From Pseudomonas sp. (lineage in GTDB: Bacteria > Pseudomonadota > Gammaproteobacteria > Pseudomonadales > Pseudomonadaceae): a stretch of 5,205 nt of DNA. Shown piece by piece: positions 1-5,205 of this stretch. The stretch is taken from assembly GCA_029240955.1 (NCBI GenBank), contig JARDZH010000273.1, forward strand, positions 1 through 5,205. The letters run 5' to 3'. The position numbers and the translations under genes are program-made. The notes beneath the pieces are model-generated. The model searched no databases. It saw nothing but the letters and a program-made list of their open reading frames with translations, and was not told the DNA's origin. Numbering within the stretch: position 1 is the stretch's first letter; every line of letters starts with the position of its first letter.

Positions 1-69
1 GTTGAGCAGCATCCTAAGATGGAAGGACGCCAGCTGATCATGGTCATCGCCCCGAAAAAGAAGAAGTAA
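1..69 (+). CDS. infC: Translation initiation factor IF3, C-terminal end (partial)
   Basis: The window opens inside a reading frame of 22 codons ending in TAA at 67-69. The tail reads HPKMEGRQLIMVIAPKKKK, which matches the conserved end of bacterial IF3 (PKMEGR, then a hydrophobic strand, then a lysine-rich tail). IF3 binds the 30S subunit, keeps it apart from 50S and checks start-codon and initiator-tRNA pairing. Only the last part of the C-terminal domain, which does the 30S binding, is visible; the start lies upstream. Its position directly before rpmI and rplT is the classical infC-rpmI-rplT operon, which supports the call. Nothing looks broken in the visible part. Confidence 0.93.
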   Translation, partial: VEQHPKMEGRQLIMVIAPKKKK

Positions 70-129
70 CCACTAGGGCACGGCAGGCCTTGCGGTTATG
101 TTTATCAACTGAATGCGGAGTATCCGAAC

Positions 130-324
130 ATGCCAAAGATGAAGACTAAAAGTGGTGCAGCTAAGCGGTTTCTGAAAACCGCCAACGGCATCAAGCACAA
201 GCACGCTTTCAAGAGCCACATCCTGACCAAAATGTCGACAAAGCGTAAGCGTCAACTGCGCGGTAGCAGCCTGCTGCATCCGTCTGACGTGGCTAAAGTC
301 GAGCGCATGCTGCGCCTTCGTTAA
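130..324 (+). CDS. rpmI: 50S ribosomal protein L35
   Basis: This 64-residue, strongly basic protein begins [14 protein letters not shown] and contains the L35 hallmarks [16 protein letters not shown] (about residues 30-45) and a C-terminal [12 protein letters not shown] segment. Its length is normal for L35, a small structural protein of the large ribosomal subunit. The ATG at 130 is preceded by GGAG at 117-120, a 9-base spacing, and gives the expected N-terminus. It lies 60 bp after infC and 29 bp before rplT. In E. coli, L20 represses translation of rpmI, and through coupling rplT, by binding an operator in the infC-rpmI mRNA region. Whether the same control works here cannot be read from the sequence alone. 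The gene is intact. Confidence 0.97.
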   Translation: MPKMKTKSGAAKRFLKTANGIKHKHAFKSHILTKMSTKRKRQLRGSSLLHPSDVAKVERMLRLR

Positions 325-353
325 TTTTGATCAAGATATAGAGGAAGTTACTC

Positions 354-701
354 ATGGCTCGTGTAAAGCGTGGCGTCATTGCCCGTAAGCGTCACAAAAA
401 GATTCTGAAACTTGCCAAAGGCTACTACGGCGCGCGTTCGCGTGTATTCCGTGTTGCCAAGCAAGCGGTCATCAAGGCAGGCCAGTACGCCTACCGCGAC
501 CGTCGTCAGAAAAAACGTCAGTTCCGCGCTCTGTGGATCGCTCGTATCAATGCTGGTGCTCGTGTTAACGGTCTGTCCTACAGCCGTTTCATCGCTACGC
601 CTACCGTGACCGTCGTCAGAAAAAACGTCAGTTCCGCGCTCTGTGGATCGCTCGTATCAACGCTGGTGCGCGTGTCAACGGTCTGTCCTACAGCCGTCTG
701 A
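354..701 (+). CDS. rplT: Aberrant L20 product as the frame actually reads (115 residues)
   Basis: Read without correction, the rplT start codon opens a 115-residue frame ending in TGA at 699-701. Residues 1-81 are authentic L20: the long basic N-terminal extension and the beginning of the globular domain. Residues 82-115 (beginning [10 protein letters not shown]) come from the second repeat copy read in the wrong frame and have no L20 character. The length is close to that of a normal L20 (118), so an automatic annotation could pass it as intact. A functional L20 is not expected, because the C-terminal globular domain, which contacts 23S rRNA and the operator, is replaced. The same locus is described as a whole under the frameshifted gene entry. 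Confidence 0.6.
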
Positions 702-706
702 TCGCT
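487..706 (+). repeat. Imperfect tandem duplication, two 110-bp units (487-596 and 597-706) inside rplT
   Basis: The two units align without gaps. I count 6 mismatches: 497/607, 551/661, 560/670, 566/676, 588/698 and 590/700. A 53-bp block (498-550 and 608-660) is identical. In L20 codons the differences are CGC/CGT, AAT/AAC, GCT/GCG and GTT/GTC, all synonymous, plus TTC/CTG (Phe79 against Leu). The unit boundary shows at most about 1 bp of shared sequence between the two sides (T at 596), so there is no flanking repeat that would explain slippage. Unit edges are therefore uncertain by about one base. Confidence 0.95.
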
Positions 707-836
707 GGCCTGAAAAAAGCGTCGATCGAGATCGACCGCAAGGTTCTGGCTGATCTGGCAGTGAACGAAAAAGCGGCGTTTGCTGCAATTGTCGAGAAAG
801 CTAAAGCCACTTTGGCCTAAGTCCCCGACAATCACC

Positions 837-853
837 GCCCCGGTTTCCGGGGC
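837..853 (+). other. Short GC-rich hairpin after rplT
   Basis: GCCCCGG (837-843), loop TTT, CCGGGGC (847-853) form a perfect 7-bp stem starting 16 bases after the ancestral rplT stop. No T-run follows, so it is not a typical rho-independent terminator by itself. It may protect the 3' end of the upstream mRNA or take part in alternative folding with the larger hairpin that follows. Confidence 0.6.
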
Positions 854-869
854 TGGTGTTGAACGTCAT

Positions 870-1940
<1,071 letters not shown>

Positions 1941-1976
1941 GTCGCACGCCCGTAACGTATCTTTCAGGAGAGCAGG

Positions 1977-4355
1977 ATGAAATTCAGTGAACAATGGCTG
2001 CGCGGCTGGGTAAGCCCGCAGGTTTCCCGCGACGAGCTGGTAGCTCGTCTTTCCATGGCCGGCCTTGAGGTCGACAGCGTGACGCCGGCCGCCGGCGAAT
2101 TCTCGGGTGTGGTCGTAGGCGAGGTGCTGAGCACCGAGCAGCACCCTGATGCCGACAAGCTTCGTGTGTGCCAGGTCAGCAACGGCAGTGAGACTTTTCA
2201 GGTGGTATGCGGCGCGCCGAACGTGCGCCCGGGCCTGAAGATTCCGTTCGCCATGATCGGGGCCGAACTGCCCGGCGACTTCAAGATCAAGAAAGCCAAG
2301 CTGCGCGGCGTCGAGTCGAACGGCATGCTGTGCTCGGCCGCCGAGCTGCAGGCCGGTGAGGGCAACGACGGCCTGATGGAGCTGGCAGCCGACGCGCCGG
2401 TCGGTCAGGACATTCGGACCTACCTTGAACTCAACGACGCGAGCATCGAAGTCGACCTGACCCCGAACCGTGGCGACTGCCTGTCGGTTGCAGGTCTTGC
2501 TCGCGAAGTCGGCGCGCTGTATGCGGCCGACGTCACTCGCCCGCAGATCGCGGCAGTCACGCCGGTGCACGACGAAACCCGTCCGGTCGAAGTGCTCGCG
2601 CCGGCCGCATGCCCGCGGTATCTGGGCCGCGTGATCCGTAACGTGGACCTGTCCCGTCCAACACCTTTGTGGATGGTCGAGCGCCTGCGTCGTTCCGATA
2701 TCCGCAGCATCGATGCCGCCGTCGATATCACGAACTACGTGATGCTCGAACTGGGTCAGCCTCTGCATGCATTCGATCTGGCCGAAATCAACGGCGGGAT
2801 TCGCGTGCGCATGGCGGAAGAGGGCGAGAAGCTGGTACTGCTCGATGGCCAGGAAGTCAGCCTGCGCGCCGACACGCTGGTCATTGCCGACCATCAACGT
2901 GCGCTGGCCATCGCCGGTATCATGGGTGGCGAACACAGCGGTGTAACCACCAGCACCCGCGACATCTTTCTGGAAAGCGCATTCTTCGACACCATCTCGG
3001 TCGCTGGCAAGGCGCGTTCGTACGGCCTGCACACCGATGCTTCGCACCGTTACGAGCGTGGCGTCGACTGGCAGCTGGCTCGCGAGGCGATGGAGCGCGC
3101 GACCGGCCTGCTGCTGGAAATCACCGGCGGTGAAGCAGGTCCTGTGATCGAAGCGGTCAGCGAACAGCACCTGCCTTCGGTTGCGCCGGTTACTCTGCGC
3201 GCCAGCCGCGTCGAGCAAATGCTGGGCCTGGTCATCGAAACGGCCGAGATCGAGCGCCTGCTCAACGCGCTGGGTCTCAAGGTTTCCGGCGACGGTGAAG
3301 GCCAGTGGCGCGTTGAAGTGCCAAGTCATCGTTTCGACATCAGTCTGGAAGTGGACCTGATCGAGGAGCTCGCTCGTCTGTACGGTTACAACCGGCTGCC
3401 GGTTCGTTACCCGCAAGCGCGTCTGGCACCGCAGGCCAAGGCCGAAGCGAAAGGCGACCTGCCGGAGCTGCGCCGTCTGCTGGTCGCTCGCGGATATCAG
3501 GAAGCGATCACCTACAGCTTCATCGATCCAAAATGGTTCGAGCTGTTCAGCCCCGGCACTCAGCCTCTGCTGCTTGCCAACCCCATCTCCAATGACATGG
3601 CGGCGATGCGCTCGTCGTTGTGGCCGGGTCTGGTCAAAGCGTTGCAGCACAACCTCAATCGCCAGCAGGATCGCGTCCGCATGTTCGAAAGCGGTCTGCG
3701 CTTCGTCGGCCAGTTGGGCGAACTGAAGCAAGAGCCGATGCTGGCGGGCGTCGTGTGCGGCAGCCGTCTGCCGGAAGGCTGGGCACAGGGCCGCGATGTG
3801 GTCGACTTCTTCGACGTCAAGGCAGACGTGGAAGCGGTACTGGGTTTCGCCGGCGCTCTGGACGATTTCACGTTCTCGCCCGGTCAGCATCCAGCGCTTC
3901 ATCCGGGTCAGACCGCGCGCATCGAGCGCGACGGTCGAGAAGTCGGTTTCCTTGGCGCGATTCATCCGGAACTGGCGAGAACCCTGGGGCTGGACCGTCC
4001 GGTATTCGTGTTCGAGCTGGTGCTGGCTGAAGTGGCTACCGGTCGTCTGCCGAAATTCCACGAGTTGTCTCGCTTCCCGGAAGTGCGCCGCGATCTGGCG
4101 CTGCTGGCCGACCGTGACGTAGCGGCGAGCGCCGTTCTCGACGTGATCCGCGAAAATGCCGGGGAATGGCTGACAGACCTCAGGCTATTTGACGTCTATC
4201 AGGGTAAAGGCATTGATCCGCATAGAAAAAGCCTTGCAGTCGGCTTGACCTGGCAGCATCCATCGCGCACTCTTAATGACGATGAGGTAAACGCAACCAC
4301 ACTTGCTATCCTCACCTCACTTGAGGAGAGGTTAAACGCCACGTTAAGGAAGTAG
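1977..4355 (+). CDS. pheT: Phenylalanyl-tRNA synthetase, beta subunit
   Basis: This 792-residue protein is of normal length for long bacterial PheT. Domains in order: N-terminal segment; OB-fold tRNA-binding domain, about 39-148 (HPDADKLRVCQV, VVCGAPNVRPG, GVESNGMLCS); B3/B4 domain, about 211-385, which holds the Tyr-tRNA-Phe editing site in the family (SIDAAVDITNYVMLELGQPL, HAFD); B5 domain, about 400-475; non-catalytic synthetase-like core, about 490-690; and FDX-ACB anticodon-binding domain, about 697-790 (SRFPEVRRDLALL, VYQGKG, LTWQHPSRTL). It pairs with PheS in the alpha2-beta2 enzyme. AGGAG at 1966-1970 lies 6 bases before the ATG. The last 60 or so codons look less GC-rich than the rest, near the junction with ihfA. 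No frameshift or missing domain is seen. Confidence 0.98.
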   Translation: MKFSEQWLRGWVSPQVSRDELVARLSMAGLEVDSVTPAAGEFSGVVVGEVLSTEQHPDADKLRVCQVSNGSETFQVVCGAPNVRPGLKIPFAMIGAELPGDFKIKKAKLRGVESNGMLCSAAELQAGEGNDGLMELAADAPVGQDIRTYLELNDASIEVDLTPNRGDCLSVAGLAREVGALYAADVTRPQIAAVTPVHDETRPVEVLAPAACPRYLGRVIRNVDLSRPTPLWMVERLRRSDIRSIDAAVDITNYVMLELGQPLHAFDLAEINGGIRVRMAEEGEKLVLLDGQEVSLRADTLVIADHQRALAIAGIMGGEHSGVTTSTRDIFLESAFFDTISVAGKARSYGLHTDASHRYERGVDWQLAREAMERATGLLLEITGGEAGPVIEAVSEQHLPSVAPVTLRASRVEQMLGLVIETAEIERLLNALGLKVSGDGEGQWRVEVPSHRFDISLEVDLIEELARLYGYNRLPVRYPQARLAPQAKAEAKGDLPELRRLLVARGYQEAITYSFIDPKWFELFSPGTQPLLLANPISNDMAAMRSSLWPGLVKALQHNLNRQQDRVRMFESGLRFVGQLGELKQEPMLAGVVCGSRLPEGWAQGRDVVDFFDVKADVEAVLGFAGALDDFTFSPGQHPALHPGQTARIERDGREVGFLGAIHPELARTLGLDRPVFVFELVLAEVATGRLPKFHELSRFPEVRRDLALLADRDVAASAVLDVIRENAGEWLTDLRLFDVYQGKGIDPHRKSLAVGLTWQHPSRTLNDDEVNATTLAILTSLEERLNATLRK

Positions 4356-4358
4356 CGT

Positions 4359-4661
4359 ATGGGGGCTCTGACGAAAGCTGAAATGGCCGAACGTCTGTAT
4401 GAAGAGCTGGGCCTGAATAAACGAGAAGCCAAGGAATTGGTCGAGCTGTTCTTTGAGGAAATCAGGCACGCTCTGGAAGATAACGAGCAGGTGAAGTTGT
4501 CCGGTTTCGGCAACTTCGACCTGCGAGATAAACGCCAGCGGCCTGGGAGGAATCCCAAGACCGGTGAAGAGATCCCGATCACTGCGCGTCGAGTGGTCAC
4601 CTTTCGTCCAGGGCAGAAGTTGAAGGCCCGAGTTGAGGCTTATGCTGGAACCAAGTCATAA
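4359..4661 (+). CDS. ihfA: Integration host factor, alpha subunit
   Basis: This 100-residue protein is a DNABII-family subunit that pairs with IHF-beta to bend DNA sharply at specific sites, supporting sigma-54 promoters, recombination and nucleoid structure. The dimerising helices are at about 4-45 ([20 protein letters not shown], then [11 protein letters not shown]). The GFGNF turn is at 49-53. The DNA-binding beta arm is at 62-75 ([14 protein letters not shown]), and its Pro66 corresponds to the intercalating Pro65 of E. coli IHF-alpha. The arm distinguishes it from generic HU, and position after pheT is the standard ihfA location. The ATG at 4359 is 3 bp after the pheT stop, with AAGGA at 4346-4350 inside pheT, so translation is probably coupled. 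It may also have its own promoter within pheT, which I could not establish. Confidence 0.97.
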   Translation: MGALTKAEMAERLYEELGLNKREAKELVELFFEEIRHALEDNEQVKLSGFGNFDLRDKRQRPGRNPKTGEEIPITARRVVTFRPGQKLKARVEAYAGTKS

Positions 4662-4998
4662 CGACGAGCTGCCGCCGATCCCAGGCAAACGCTACTTCAC
4701 CATCGGTGAAGTCAGCGAGCTTTGTGCGGTAAAACCGCACGTTCTGCGCTACTGGGAGCAGGAGTTTCCTCAACTCAACCCCGTCAAGCGACGCGGAAAC
4801 CGGCGGTATTATCAGCGCCAGGATGTGCTGATGATCCGCCAGATCCGTGGTCTGCTTTACGATCAAGGTTTTACCATCGGTGGAGCGCGCCTTCGGCTCT
4901 CCAGCGGTGAGCCTAAGGACGATACCCAGCAGTACAAGCAGATGATCCGGCAGATGATTGCCGAACTGGAAGATGTGTTGGTGGTGCTCCGTACCTGA
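4642..4998 (+). CDS. Small MerR-family transcriptional regulator
   Basis: This 118-residue protein has an N-terminal MerR winged helix-turn-helix: [20 protein letters not shown] (residues 18-37), then WEQEF, and a wing around 48-58 ([11 protein letters not shown]). The second HTH part continues to about residue 87 ([20 protein letters not shown]). A short C-terminal helix, about 96-116, probably forms the dimer coiled coil. There is no effector-binding domain and no Cys cluster of the metal-sensing type; the only Cys is at 28, so the signal it senses, if any, is unknown. I chose the ATG at 4642 over an upstream TTG at 4633: it gives a natural N-terminus, though its Shine-Dalgarno (GAGG, 4635-4638) is close. 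It overlaps ihfA by 20 bp, indicating co-transcription and coupling. Targets cannot be inferred. Confidence 0.92.
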   Translation: MLEPSHNDELPPIPGKRYFTIGEVSELCAVKPHVLRYWEQEFPQLNPVKRRGNRRYYQRQDVLMIRQIRGLLYDQGFTIGGARLRLSSGEPKDDTQQYKQMIRQMIAELEDVLVVLRT

Positions 4999-5035
4999 GT
5001 CCAGTCAGATACTTCCATAATTCAAAAGCTTAGGG

Positions 5036-5041
5036 TATATT
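5036..5041 (+). promoter_or_regulatory. Possible -10 element of a tRNA-Pro promoter
   Basis: TATATT at 5036-5041 matches the sigma-70 -10 consensus in 5 of 6 positions and lies in the AT-rich 75-bp gap between the MerR gene and the tRNA. The best -35 candidate (CTTCCA, 5012-5017, 18-bp spacing) is weak. A start near 5048 would give a tRNA leader of about 25 bases. No terminator separates the MerR gene from the tRNA, so read-through is also possible. Confidence 0.35.
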
Positions 5042-5073
5042 CCTCATCGCTTTATCAAGTTGTAACGCCTAGT

Positions 5074-5150
5074 CGGGGCGTAGCGCAGTCCGGTAGCGCA
5101 CTAGCATGGGGTGCTAGGGGTCGAGTGTTCGAATCACTCCGTCCCGACCA
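5074..5150 (+). tRNA. tRNA-Pro (anticodon GGG)
   Basis: The 77-base sequence folds into a full cloverleaf. The acceptor stem pairs 5074-5080 (CGGGGCG) with 5140-5146 (CGTCCCG), with one G-U pair at 5078/5142. The D stem is GCGC/GCGC. The anticodon stem is CTAGC/GCTAG (5101-5105 and 5113-5117) with loop ATGGGGT, placing anticodon GGG at 5108-5110 and G at position 37, as usual in tRNA-Pro. The T stem is GAGTG/CACTC with loop TTCGAAT. The discriminator is A and CCA is encoded (5148-5150). A C1-G72 first pair is also typical of bacterial tRNA-Pro. It reads CCC and CCU proline codons. Confidence 0.97.
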
Positions 5151-5166
5151 TATATTTCAATGACTT

Positions 5167-5194
5167 AGCCCAACCTTCTCAGGTTGGGCTTTTT
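5167..5194 (+). terminator. Rho-independent terminator after tRNA-Pro
   Basis: A perfect 10-bp stem, AGCCCAACCT (5167-5176) and AGGTTGGGCT (5181-5190), encloses the loop TCTC and is followed directly by four more T residues (TTTTC). It begins 16 bases after the encoded CCA and ends the tRNA transcript, and probably read-through from ihfA and the MerR gene. The last 11 bases of the window contain nothing I can assign. Confidence 0.93.
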
Positions 5195-5205
5195 CATGTG
5201 CGTGA

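Larger units (their letters stand above)
354..820 (+). pseudogene. rplT: 50S ribosomal protein L20 gene, frameshifted by an internal 110-bp tandem duplication
   Basis: The first 81 codons encode a normal L20 (start [17 protein letters not shown], then [16 protein letters not shown]). L20 binds 23S rRNA early in 50S assembly and autoregulates rpmI-rplT in E. coli. GAGGA at 341-345 is a good ribosome binding site for the ATG at 354. Segment 487-596 recurs at 597-706. Because 110 is not divisible by three, reading leaves the L20 frame after Ala81. The true C-terminus ([19 protein letters not shown] and onward to EKAKATLA) follows in the -1 frame and ends at TAA 818-820. Removing one copy would restore exactly 118 residues, the normal family length. 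As written, most of the C-terminal RNA-binding domain is lost. L20 is normally single-copy and important for growth, so a second intact copy, frameshift rescue or an assembly error must be considered; I think assembly error or allele chimerism most likely. Confidence 0.9.

Noticed and set aside
412..609. A second + frame inside rplT (65 codons)
   Set aside because: It is the off-frame reading of the L20 sequence and has a repeat-derived C-terminus shared with the aberrant L20 product; no ribosome binding site or homology.
578..835. - strand frame opposite the rplT repeats (85 codons)
   Set aside because: Shadow of the duplicated L20 coding sequence; part of its length exists only because of the duplication.
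4316..4327. Small dyad CCTCA-CT-TGAGG near the end of pheT as an operator
   Set aside because: Five-base arms with a two-base centre inside coding sequence are expected by chance; no second copy nearby.

Overview
The window looks like core chromosome of a fluorescent or plant-associated Pseudomonas. Reasons: gene order infC-rpmI-rplT-pheS-pheT-ihfA-merR-tRNA-Pro, high GC with G/C-ending codons in pheS and pheT, and IHF-alpha and L20 proteins that read as pseudomonad. The genus is an inference from recalled family sequences, not from a database search. All protein genes and the tRNA lie on the + strand.

Layout: the last 22 codons of infC (translation initiation factor IF3) are followed by rpmI (ribosomal protein L35) and rplT (L20), the usual IF3-L35-L20 operon. 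A 103-bp spacer with two hairpins, the second a likely terminator or attenuator, separates these from pheS and pheT, which encode the two subunits of phenylalanyl-tRNA synthetase. ihfA (IHF alpha) starts 3 bp after pheT. A small MerR-type regulator overlaps the end of ihfA by 20 bp. After a 75-bp spacer comes a proline tRNA with anticodon GGG and an encoded CCA, then a strong rho-independent terminator. Together the genes cover translation initiation, large-subunit assembly, Phe-tRNA charging, nucleoid architecture and proline decoding.

The one striking anomaly is in rplT. Positions 487-596 are repeated in tandem at 597-706. The 110-bp unit is not a multiple of three, so L20 is thrown out of frame after residue 81 and ends at a TGA at 699-701. 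The normal C-terminal half remains intact but out of frame to a TAA at 818-820. The two copies differ at 6 positions, mostly synonymous, so this is not a simple fresh slippage duplication. It looks like a join between two diverged rplT alleles, either a real recombination event or a chimeric assembly. L20 is normally single-copy and needed for ribosome assembly, so the locus needs checking before biology is built on it. By coincidence or not, an A AAA AAC heptamer in the second copy lies in the phase where a -1 shift would restore the L20 frame.

Apart from this I see no mobile element, CRISPR array or undescribed system. The remaining genes appear intact and ordinary.
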